A DNA stretch of 53,587 nt, taken from assembly GCA_003990745.1 (NCBI GenBank), contig RBNI01000028.1, positions 1 through 53,587 on the forward strand, read 5' to 3'. The DNA is from Jimgerdemannia flammicorona. Taxonomy: Eukaryota > Mucoromycota > Endogonomycetes > Endogonales > Endogonaceae. Positions 21,556 to 31,327 of the stretch are shown piece by piece. The position numbers were made by a program, and so were the translations under genes. The notes under the pieces were generated by a model. That model saw nothing but the letters and a program-made list of their open reading frames with translations, made no database searches and was not told the origin of the DNA. Position 1 is the stretch's first letter, and each line of letters starts with the position of its first letter.

Positions 21556-21582
21556 CAAGACCAAAGTGAACACGTGACGTCA
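21556..21582 (+). repeat. Diverged third copy of the repeat core (AAAGTGAACACGTGACGTCA)
   Basis: AACAAGACCAAAGTGAACACGTGACGTCA repeats the inner 20 bases of the 40-bp inverted repeat with one change (CATGTG to CACGTG), in the same orientation as the left arm. It sits between the minus-strand fragment ending near 21490 and the plus-strand gene beginning at 21750, so it may instead be a shared promoter motif. Confidence 0.7.
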
Positions 21583-21749
21583 CCACACCATCTAAAACAA
21601 ACGCTAAGCTGCTGTAACGCGTCACTGACGGCTTCCAAAGAAATTTCGGACGAAAAGGCAGGCTTCGAGGATACTGAATACGTTTTAGTGTTTCCATTCC
21701 TCTTTTTTCTTCCATATGGAATTACTAACTAACCTGTTTCGATTGATAG

Positions 21750-24354
21750 ATGTCGTACGAAAACTATGGTAAATTATCAGCTCTGTTAATCATTGATCCC
21801 TGTTCATCTCTGATTCTGGTTTTCCTTCCTAATTACATTACGTAGCTACGATGATCAACGCGTACTTTGAGAAGAAGGCTCCTTGAAGCTGTGGTTAGGC
21901 CTATAATTGTTCATACACCCCATAATGTTAATCGGAACACCAACGGCATCTGGAAGAAAAGATTTCTTACTGTAGTAAAAAGAATATCAGAGGAACATGA
22001 CTCGATTCGACGAGACCGTGCCGCGAAAATATTAGAAAGAGGTGAGCCACTTTAAATTTAAATGAAATATATGTCTTTCTGCCCGTCACATGAAGCAAAC
22101 CACATCCCGTGCACCGTTTCGTCCGCTGCTAGTGGAATAGGGTTTTGTTCCCTTGTGGTCTGACTTCTTCATGTATGACGCTTGCCACATCCCGTGCACC
22201 GTTTCGTCCGCTGCTAGTGGAATAGGGTTTCGTTCCCTTGTGGTATAGTCTGTCATGCATGAGTCGGGTTGCATTGACATACCACTACTCAAATGACTCT
22301 CTTCCTACAGCCGATGAGAGTGATGACCAAGCTGCAAGTTTCTGGAGACGAATTATGGAGGAAAATCATCTCTCAGAACAGCGCGTGAGTTGTTTATCTG
22401 TTCTTTATTTATAAGATGTTTTGCTATCCGCTAGCGTGGAGTTAATTTTCTTTATTGACTTAGAGATCGGTTAAACGCAAGGCTGATGGGATCGCTCTAA
22501 GTCTGACGTCTGCATCGCTGAATCAAGAAGAAAGAAATGTACTAAATCTCTATGACAATCCGCCACCCGAGAAGAAGGTAAACTGGATCTCCGAACCCTT
22601 CAAGCATCATATTTCCTCCTCTGGAGATCTGGAGCCATCAGATACCGGTCTCTATACTGACATATCTCAAGAAGGATCGATCGAGCCTGGCATTAACGTG
22701 TCGGAAGAAGGAAATTCTGAGGTAACTCCCGAACACTCTCTAGTTGACCTAGAAGAGCTTTCGGTGATCAACGGCATCAACATTTCGCACGCGCCAAAGC
22801 TTGACAGAATAGATATCAAAGCCGATGGAAAGGCTGTTGCTCAGTGGATTCTCTCCGACGGGAGAAATATGAGTGAGTTGTTTGCCGATTACAGAGAGAC
22901 TACAGAAGACATGTAAGTTTTACATCCTGCCGCGTTTATGGCTTATTCAATTTGTTTGCTTTTTGGATCAGATTCGCGAAATGCCATATCCTTAGGATTG
23001 CTGATGCACCAATTCGCAGCGATTTTGGTGATGAAGATCTGTGGGATGAAATCGAAACAGAATGGGATGCAAAATGGCGGGATTTTCTTCCTAGTAAGAA
23101 AGCTAAAGAGTATTTGGCGTCACTGCGAATGGTAAGAAGTAGCATTAAAGTCACATGATGCTGCGCTAAAACGTTTAAACCAACTGTCAACGATCTCTTT
23201 CAGTCGAGCATAGCGGATGTTCGAGGTCATACACCGAGGATACCTACAACGTCAAAATTCATTACGATCTCGAATATATCCATACAGTGATTCGAAATTT
23301 GCACGTTTCCCTTGAATTTGTTTTCGCAAATTTAATCTGAAGATTGAAACGCACTGACATCTCTACTCTCTACCTTGGACAGTGTTTCAATGGTCGAGCA
23401 AACTGTCAATCCACTTCTGGACGATTCCACCACAGAAGGCTTTTTGCAAGTACACGTTTACGGACAATTGGTTGATCGACTTTTTTTCGATATTCCGGAG
23501 GTTCGGGTCGTAAGGTAAATGCATTTTGTCTTAACAGGGGAATGAAATTATCAACGAAAGCCCTTATAAAAATTTTTAAAAGAGGTGAAAAGGCGTCTCG
23601 GGCCGTTAGTTATCGGAAAAACTCTCAGCGGCAACATGGCGAGACCAAGCTAGCAGCGACGAAGCTGGACGCTGCCATATTGACAAGAGATACTTGGCGG
23701 TTGGAGCTATTGACAATGGAAGCTGGCTGACAGGACAGCGTGGAGGGTCAAACCAAGCTACTATCAGATCATTACAAACTCGCAAAAGCTCTAAAAGACC
23801 AAGTCGATTTTATCTACAAGTGGCTTCCTGGGGACCAAAAGCAACGAATCACGGAGGTGGAGGTCTTTGGAATATTGTCATCCGGTACGTTTGATATTTA
23901 TGCAAAGCTACGTGTGGGCACGGGATTTTAACAACTTTTTTTTTTTGGTTCCATATTATTAGGGCTCGAGGGACGGGTATACGCTATGGACTTGCCCTGC
24001 TCAGGTGTATACCGCTTCGGTGAGCTGTTTCGATTCGAGTTGCCCCAGCAATTTGACTCTTATGATCTTCTTATTAAGTCATTGGCGAGGTTCCTTGCCT
24101 TAAAGGTTAGTTGAGAGAGGATTTAGTTTTGCATGTTTGTGGTACTAAAGACTTAAACTTTTTTTTTTTGATAATAGGCTCGGCTCCGTTACGTTCTCCA
24201 AATACTTCAAAAAATCAAAGAAGAGAGCACAACACAGATACTGCACGACTCAGATTCATTCTGGTCGCCCAGAAAAAATCGAAGGACGCAGCCGACCAGT
24301 TTGACGCCACTATCGCCTACGCCAAAGAGTAAACAGCGAGCAGTTGCCAATTAA
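21750..24354 (+). pseudogene. Unknown multi-exon protein, probably decayed (possible nuclease-like fold)
   Basis: No family recognised with confidence. A chain of exons with good splice sites reads: RRRLLEAVVRPIIVHTP (from about 21870), an exon after 22311 (SDDQAASFWRRIMEENHLSE), one from 22465 (DGIALSLTSASLNQEER to WILSDGRNMSELFADYRE), one from about 22972 (CHILRIADAPIRSDFGDEDL), one near 23220 (YTEDTYNVKIHYDLEYIHT), one from about 23385 (DRLFFDIPEVRVVR), then RLELLTMEAG, HYKLAKALKDQVDFIY, EVEVFGILSSG, LEGRVYAMDLPCSGVYRFGE and KARLRYVLQIL, ending at the TAA at 24352. Problems: the first ATG (21750) does not splice in frame to the second exon, one implied intron at 23517-23539 is only 23 nt, and an in-frame TGA interrupts at 23728. 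The R-VRG...E..EAG layout suggests a restriction-endonuclease-like fold, as inference only. Confidence 0.5.
22101..22244. repeat. 59-bp direct duplication inside an intron
   Basis: Bases 22101-22159 and 22186-22244 are identical over 59 bp except for one T/C difference; they start CACATCCCGTGCACCGTTTC and are separated by 26 bp. Both lie within the intron 22041-22311 of the unknown gene. The high identity indicates a recent duplication. Confidence 0.95.
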
Positions 24355-24834
24355 GAATGGAGGAAAAGTGGTGTCTCTATGAGTTCAGGAGAGGGGATTT
24401 CATCTTCTCATTTTCTCCCTCATTTTCTTCTTCACTCTGACTTTCTTTTTCTTCTTCACTCTCTTTCTCCTACTCTTATTCCTTGTCTGTTTCTTTCTCT
24501 GTTTCGTCTTATTTTCGGTTTCCTGCTCCTGCTCCTGCTCCTGTTCGGTTTCTGGCTCTTCTTCCCTTTCCTGTTCGGGTTCAGCTTTTTTTTTTTCCCT
24601 TGTTTCCACCTAATTCATTATTCATTCCATCTTCATTTTCCTTTCGGGTGTTTCCAATTGCTCTTATTCTACCTCATTCTCCTCACATTTAATTGTAAAT
24701 ATAACAAACTCTCACAAATAATAAGGATTAACAGGAGAATAATTGATGAAAAGGTTTGTAAGGAAAATATCGAGCAATATTGATAAATAATAATGCATAT
24801 TGCCTTCGATTCCAAAACTTTCATTCGCAATTAG
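24355..24834. other. Pyrimidine-rich spacer
   Basis: Bases 24395-24680 are almost pure C/T with CTCCTG repeats near 24523, so long open frames of Leu/Phe or, on the other strand, Lys/Glu arise by composition alone. No gene is supported. The following 24690-24834 is AT-rich and leads to an acceptor-like TTAG at 24831. Confidence 0.5.
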
Positions 24835-25316
24835 AGATTGCCCGAAAGCCATCGCTCTTAGATTATCAGAAATTCCGATGAATGGATCGGATAAGTCTTG
24901 CGCAGATCTCGTGAAGGTCGTCAAGACAGCAAGGGATCAACTGATTCGCATTATTCGCACGATCCAGAATGATTACTGATCTGCCGATCTCTCTGAGCAG
25001 CTCCGTAGTGGGATCGCCGCATTGAGTGTGGTTGCCGTTCATGTGGTCGGTTTCCGAGTAATAGTGAACATTGTCTTCCACGTTGGTAGTAATGTATTTG
25101 CCATTGCCGAGATGGGGAGCGCTTATCTACCTCATTCGATTGAATCCACCCATGATGCGCTATCAATGTGCCGCTTGACCCTCAAAATTAAGGTGAGAAA
25201 GGCGTTTTCAAAGATATCCTCTGGATTCGCATGCTTTTATAAACATATATTCTGTCCTGTAGTCGCTTATTGCAAGATCGAAGAAACTTGTACAAGCACT
25301 ACGAGCAGAAGCATAA
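24835..25316 (+). pseudogene. 3' exons of an unknown gene, interrupted by TGA
   Basis: After an acceptor at 24834 the frame reads DCPKAIALRLSEIP, then KSCADLVKVVKTARDQLIR, an in-frame TGA following QNDY (about 24979), and then SADLSEQLRSGIAAL, a hydrophobic stretch AVHVVGFRVIVNIVFHVGSN, and SIESTHDALSMCRLTLKIK. An intron from 25192 to about 25262 joins to SLIARSKKLVQALRAEA and the TAA at 25314. The uniform frame on both sides of the single TGA points to one nonsense change (for example CGA to TGA). It is either the end of the gene upstream or a second member of the same accessory family. Function unknown. Confidence 0.45.
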
Positions 25317-25713
25317 AGAACGAGCGTGAGCTTTTCTGGTACCGCGAAAGATCAGCTCTCAGTCACAGAAATGCCAACACCTAAAAAGGCTCGGAAATAA
25401 CAATTAAGTGGTGCAACTAAAGGCATAGGTAGCGCAGGCTCGTTGCCCTTGGGTTTCTGAGGAAGCGGTACGGTTGGAACATTAAGGAGGGGAATGTGGA
25501 ATAGGCAAAGGAATGCGTGATAAAAAGAGTGGGGTTAGGATGGGAGGATTCTAGAAAAATAGTAAGGATGGCAGAGAAAGTGGCAGAAAAGATGGTAGAG
25601 GAGAGACTTGAGAAGAAAAAGGTTGGAGAGGTTAGCTGCGCGGCTTTATTGAGAGATGAAAATGTTAAGGATAATATATGTACACAAGACTATTCCTATA
25701 TAAATATATAAAC

Positions 25714-26030
25714 ATGAAACTAGTTTACATCAAATTCACTATAGAGCTGAAAAATTATAGTACCATCAGAAGTATTTTGAAACAAGAGCAAGGTGAGAAA
25801 ATTGCTCCTTATGTCTTTAAAATAACTGATACCAAAGCTATTCAAGAACATTTAAATAAGGAAAGAATTACTTATGAGATTTATCAAAAATTAAATATTA
25901 GTCTTGGAGATAATACTTTTGAATGAGACTAATAAGAATCAGAAAAAAAGCATAAGAAATAAGCATCATTAGATATCTTTTAAGAATCAAGAAAAAAGAG
26001 AAAAATATCAGAAGAGTAATGAGATATATA
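25714..26030 (+). pseudogene. Small decayed ORF at the left edge of the AT-rich island
   Basis: From the ATG at 25714 the sequence reads MKLVYIKFTIELKNYSTIRS, then KIAPYVFKITDTKAIQEHL and ERITYEIYQKLNISLGD before a TGA at about 25924. The same frame continues for about 35 more codons in protein-like fashion (ESEKKHKK, ASLDIF, ESRKKRK) if TAA/TAG sites are read as former Gln and TGA as former Trp or Arg. This is the same stop pattern seen in the transposase and LRR relics to its right. Function unknown. Confidence 0.45.
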
Positions 26031-26166
26031 GGAGTAATCTTATATTTTTTAATATACTATATAATATATTATGTAAAAGAAATTTTACAAAACCAGATAA
26101 ACTGAAGATAAAATATATTATATAGTTATGATAACTAAATATGAAAAAGTAATAAAGTTCTTAAAA

Positions 26167-28133
26167 ATGAGCTATAGTTATAGTTGTTCTTCTAAAGTTT
26201 CTAAGGAAGTATTTGCTGAGATGTGTGAGGTTTTTAAAGCTCTTTTCAAGTTAGAATAAGATATTTTTTTGATGGCTCAACTTAAGATTATAGATGATAA
26301 ATCTATAAGTGCTAATTACTATCTTAAGAAAAAAGTTTATATTAATAAAAGAACATTATACTATTGAGACCACAATATATCTCTTTACCAAAAAATCTAT
26401 TTAAGTATACTAGGAATCAGTCAATCTTATTTTGAGAATATATAAGATCATTTGCTAAAAAATAGTCTTCTCTCATAACTTTATAATAATATCAAAAAAA
26501 TACCCAAGTAAAAAACTAAAATGGTGATCAACCAGAGTATTACTACTATTATAAAGAACTTTCTTTTGAATTATATTAAAGTATATGGATTACCTAGCTC
26601 AGTCAAAAATATTAATTATATAACTTAATTAATTATCTTTTTACTAGTAAAAATGAGCTATAAGTCTGTCTACTGTGACTTTTGATTAGTCTAAAAGAAG
26701 ATAATAAATTATGTGCTCTCAAATATAATGTATTCTATAAGTTATAATATCAGCTAACCTTATATATTCAAATTATAAGTTCTTAGACTAATTTATATAA
26801 TATCTATTAATAGTTATAGAATGACTTGCAATTTAAAGCTTATAAAGAGAAAAAGGCCAAGGACTTATCAAAGAGATATAAAGAATATTTAGCCTAAGCT
26901 AAACTAGAGAGAAATTATTATAATAAAAATACTAAATTAATAGAAGAATAAAGAAAATTCATTAGTCAGCCTCTTTCTCCACTATCTTACCAGTCACAAG
27001 GTTTGGTAGATGATCTTTTGAGTCTCCTTTCCCCTCTTATTATCCCCTCTATCTTGGATTGGTTTGCTGTGCCTATAGAGATATAGTGGGAGGAGGGCAA
27101 TGATGATGAGTTGCCCCTTTATTGGTGTCAGATTGGTGCTTTCTCTACTTTTTCGCAGATTCTGGTACCTTCAGCTGCATCTGGGGTATATCTGTTTTAG
27201 TGCAGTGCCTTCTTCCTTTTGCTATTACCAACAAGGAGTTGTCTCAGTATATCTTGGGCTATGTAGGGAGTTGGCTGACCTTAGGTATCAAGTGCTTAGT
27301 GTAGATTACCTATAGGTCCTCAGTATCTATAGTGGGGCCTTCTGACTTTGGTGAGCTTCCTGGCAAGTATGGTTCTGGCATAAGTGACTGTTTTTCAGGT
27401 GTTGTTGGAATAGAAGTGGAGATGGCTGTCATAGATAGGAGGAAGGATGATAATGGTAAACCAGTAGAGTATTAGGCTGGAGGCAGTTGTTGGGACTGGG
27501 GCAGGTGCTGCTTCAGTGGGGTCTTTTGATTGGTATAGTATGGTTAGGTGGTAGGTGTCACTCTCAGCTTCTTTTAGCAGTCAGCAGAGATAAACCCCAG
27601 TCATTAGGGGGGGTCAGAGGGCCCAAGGCTACTCATTTCAGGTGTCTTGGCTATATTCAACTAGAACTGGGAGCTGACATAGCAATGTGATCGAGGCCTG
27701 TAGGCTTGAGTAGTGAGGTATTGGGGGTTTCCTCTCACCTCATATGTAAGTCCTTTACTCACCTCAACTGGGAGAACTAGGCCCTACCTACTATATTATA
27801 CTTTGATGAGGGTTTTTCTTTACCTGTCATTCTCTTTAGAGTGGCAGAGGCTATTCTATTCAGCTCAGACATAGCCTTATACATATGTTGGGTTCTCAGG
27901 TGTGCACTTTCAGTTGTTGGCATATGGTTGGGTTTTCCCTGGTGATAGGGAGAGCATGATATACAGAATGAGGTATAGGCCAATATAGACCCTGCTATGC
28001 CTGATATAGTTGAGCTGCTGGACAATAGTTAGCCTAGATTAATAAGGGAACAGTGCTTAGTAGGTAGTGGGGGAGGGTTTTGGCCTATATAGTCTAGGTT
28101 CCCTTCTAATAAAAATCCATGGGACATAAGTCC

Positions 28134-28208
<75 letters not shown>

Positions 28209-29076
28209 ATTAGTCAACAACTACTAACAAATACTCATTATAGTTATGATTAAATACAAAATGTTTATATGCTCTATTCAGATTAACAAATTTGTAAAAT
28301 ATATTATCTTAGTACTTATAAGATATATTTGTTTAATATTTAAGATAAGATAGTATATGAGCAAATTAATTATATGCTAGATGAGAATAAAGTTATTAGA
28401 AAAGGTCTAAATAGTAGTTTTAATCTGATCTTTAACAAAATAAAGCAATTAAATAAAAGTGAGAAGTATTTAAAAATCACTTATAATATAAAATAAAAAT
28501 AATACTATAATTTGATTTTACTTATATTTGGTTATCTGCAGTTATTATAAAAGTATTGAGTTAAATTTCATAGTCTTAGATTATTTCAAATTTAAATATG
28601 ATAGTAGCTTCAGATTGATCAGAAGACTTTATTATAAGACTATAGTAGATGATATAAATTATATAATCAAAGTAGTGAGAAGATTCAATATTATTAGACT
28701 AAATAAAGCTTGATATTATAATAGTAGTAAAGATTTCCAATACTTTGACATTCTGAGCAGTTTGGAAATCTACTTCAAAAAGTTGTCTGATATACAAAAG
28801 TTTCAATATTTTCTTTTTACCCATTCTCAGCCTAGTATAGTCAAGGCTTAGAAAGTCACTAATAGTCTATTTTAAGAATTCAAATTATTAAAGACTAAGA
28901 AAATAGAGACTTCAAAAATCATAAAAAAAATCAAGTTCTTGTTATTTTCAATACTAATATCTCTTTCTATAAAATATAAATGACAAGAATACCTCTATAA
29001 TTTTATTCACTCATTTATCAGAGATGAATTTAAAGATATTACTTATCTAAAACTAATCTATACTAGTATTGAATAA
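26167..29076 (+). mobile_element. Decayed transposase-like gene, split by a nested insertion
   Basis: Starts MSYSYSCSSKVSKEVFAEM, then frame 1 gives a Leu-Glu-rich helical region, SILGISQSYFENI, KNFLLNYIKVYGLPSS and MSYKSVYCDF. Near 26695 the frame shifts and continues as SSQTNLYNIYQQLQND and KRYKEYLAQAKLERNYYNKN to FISQ at 26969. The protein resumes after a 1.2 kb insertion with NTHYSYD and YEQINYMLDENK. Another frameshift near 28494 follows, then QNKNNTIIWF, YYKSIELNFIV and RLYYKTIVDDINY, ending at TAA 29074. The D..(C).GQNKNN-type motif and the HYSYD block recall a family of uncharacterised DDE-type transposases found in repeat-rich fungi and invertebrates. Stops are almost all TAA/TAG where Gln is plausible. 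Clearly inactive. Confidence 0.65.
26970..28205 (+). mobile_element. Poly(A)-tailed retroposed insertion with target-site duplication
   Basis: A 1236-bp segment, visibly richer in G and C than its surroundings, that ends in 69 consecutive A residues (28137-28205). It is bounded by TTCATTAGTCAG (26958-26969) and TTTATTAGTCAA (28206-28217), a 12-bp duplication with two transitions. The host transposase frame reads Phe-Ile-Ser-Gln at the left copy and Phe-Ile-Ser-Gln-Gln at the right copy. Poly(A) tail plus duplication is the signature of target-primed reverse transcription (LINE, SINE or processed transcript). Its interior has only short open frames, rich in TAG, and I cannot identify a reverse transcriptase. 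Confidence 0.8.
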
Positions 29077-29254
29077 TAAATAAAATATTTAAAATAAGAT
29101 CAAAAATTTTCATTATTTATCACTCATTATTTCTCCTTACTATCATTATTTAGAAGTTTAATCTTTTAATAAATGTTATACTAACTTTTTAAAAAATAAC
29201 TTCACTTTTTAATTAAAATATATATATAAGTATAATTTTTTTTTTCTTATAAAA

Positions 29255-31177
29255 ATGGAGTTTATTAGTTCACTTACCAAATTTATTGATATTGATAATA
29301 ATATAACTATAAAAGAGTTAATTGTTAAAGATTGTTCTGTAGATATTAGTACTAATGACTATAAACTAGAGAATTTAGTAATTAAAAACTATCCAAAATT
29401 AACTAGTATTTCTGCTTATAGTAATAATATTGCGAAATTAATACTTAATGATTTTTCTAATTTAACTCATATTTATATTCCTTTTAATCATTTAAGAGAA
29501 TCAGAAATAAAAGATTGTGAAGAATTACAAACTCTTTTCTATAATAAAAATAACCTAAAAAAGTTAGATGTTAGTAAATTTGATAATTTAATGAAATTGT
29601 ATTATTATTACAATATGATAAAGAAATTAGATTACTATAATTTAAGATTTATCAAGAAAATTTATGCTTAAAAAAACAAGTTAAAAGAGATTAAGTTAAA
29701 ACTTTATCCTTAATTAACTTAGTTAGATTTAGTAGAAAATAAATTAACTTCATTAGATATAAGTAGATATAAAAAATTAGTTGTTTTTTCTTATTAAAAT
29801 AATTTATTAACTAATTTAGATCTAACTAATAATATTGAACTTACAGCTTTTACTATATCTAATAATTATTTTCTATTAATAGATATTCAAAGATTATCTT
29901 ATTTAAAGAAATTGAAAAGACTAACTATTAGTATTTATTTGCCAAATAATATTGATATTTATAGTAAAGTAATAATGTTTAATAAGTATTTTAATTATAA
30001 TTATTAGTATAGTTTCTTAGAGACTTTTAAGAATAGTAAACTAATTACTCTGCAATACTCTAAAACTGATATTAATAATAGTTTAGAATATTTATCTAAA
30101 ACTTTTAAAATATTTCTTTATAAATTATAAATTAATACTAAGAAAGTAAATAATTTAGATAAAAAGTAAAAAGAATTAAAATTAAATAAAGACTATGGAA
30201 CAGACAAAAGCACTCAGCCAACTTTATCAATACTAGAACTAATAGAAGAAAAACTAAGTTAGAAGGAAGTTCAGATAACTGACTTTGAAACTTCTATTAA
30301 TAAAAATATTATTATTAACTTTACTATTACTAGTGAATGATAAAAGAAAAAACTAGTAATTAAAAACTGACCTTTACTTAAATTTTTAAATATTAATAAT
30401 AATTAATTAGTAGAGTTAGAGATAAAAAATTGCCCTAATTTAAAACCTCTTATTTACTCTCACAATTAAATAAAAAAACTCACTATTAAAGATTATTCTA
30501 ATTTGATAACAAAATACTCTTTTGATTGTAATAATTATATCTTACCTAAAGAAATTGATCTTTTAGAAAAAGCCTTTATTGAACTGGAAAGAAAAAAAAA
30601 AAGAAAATATAATAACAAAGTCTACCTACTTTTATAAAATAAAGACAATTATAGTACTTCTCTTAAATTTATAAAAGAAATAATTAAAATTAACTTAAAT
30701 CTTTTAAATCCTTATAAATTATTGAGTTAAGTAATCAAACCAAAGATAAAATGTTGGCAGAAATAAAAAAAACAACAAGAAGAATATGAAAAATATTTAG
30801 AAGGATTGTTAAACAAAAATAAGAAAGAGAGTTTAGAAAATAGAGAAGTAGAAAAAACTCTCTCTTTTTAAGAAAATAGTAGTTTAATTTAAGAAATAGC
30901 TAAATTAGTTACTGAAGCTGAAAAGTCTCTCAAAGATAAGGGTTTTGTAAAATTGGGGGAAGTATTGGCAAAGATAAAAGAATATTACAACACTACTGCT
31001 TTTGCTAATAATAAAAAAGCAATTAATAAGTTAGAATGAGCATTATTAAAATATAATCAGCAATTAGAAACTAGTAAAGATAAACCATTAAATTATCCTC
31101 TTATTTTTGGTACTTCAATAAGCATTATTGTATTATCAACTTTATTGTTAGTAAAGACATTTAGAAGTACCTTTTAG
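29255..31177 (+). pseudogene. LRR protein gene with about 19 in-frame stops and no frameshift
   Basis: One reading frame runs from the ATG at 29255 to the TAG at 31175 (640 codons). It begins MEFISSLTKFIDID and shows irregular leucine-rich repeats such as NNIAKLILNDFSNLTHI, ENKLTSLDISRYKKL and LVELEIKNCPNLKPL, then a charged helical region (EEYEKYLEGLLNKNKKE), and near the end a single hydrophobic segment PLIFGTSISIIVLSTLLLV, suggesting a C-terminal membrane anchor. The frame is broken by about sixteen TAA/TAG and three TGA codons. TAA occurs where LRR consensus expects Gln (NN-stop-LVEL, SHN-stop-IKKL). CAA/CAG is also used for Gln in the same frame. The first uninterrupted part ends at 29671. 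The lack of indels makes ordinary drift unlikely as the sole cause. Confidence 0.7.
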
Positions 31178-31245
31178 TTACTTTTTAGAGAGAAAGGTCA
31201 AAATTTAATTGGTTCTCAGGTTATAAACCTTCGAGCCAATGATAG

Positions 31246-31285
31246 TGACGTCACATGTTCACTTTGTCTGGTTTTGTTGCAGCAC
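31246..31285 (-). repeat. Right arm of perfect 40-bp inverted repeat
   Basis: Reverse complement of 21049-21088 without a mismatch, starting TGACGTCACATGTTCAC and ending GTTGCAGCAC. It ends 42 bp before the start codon of the NTA1-like gene, so it forms part of that gene's promoter or 5' UTR. Confidence 0.95.
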
Positions 31286-31327
31286 TGTCTGTCTATCTAT
31301 CCTTCTTTCTCCTTACCTACACTCGCC

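Noticed and set aside
24379..24783. 134-residue Leu/Phe-rich open frame that looks like a membrane protein.
   Set aside because: It is a direct product of a pyrimidine-only tract; the opposite strand reads equally long Lys/Glu runs. No homology, no splice context.
29255..31177. Alternative genetic code (TAA/TAG = Gln, TGA = Trp) in the AT-rich island.
   Set aside because: Neighbouring conserved genes end at ordinary TAA/TAG/TGA codons, the LRR frame itself also uses CAA/CAG, and the adjacent transposase shows true frameshifts. Mutation of repeats explains the stops more simply.
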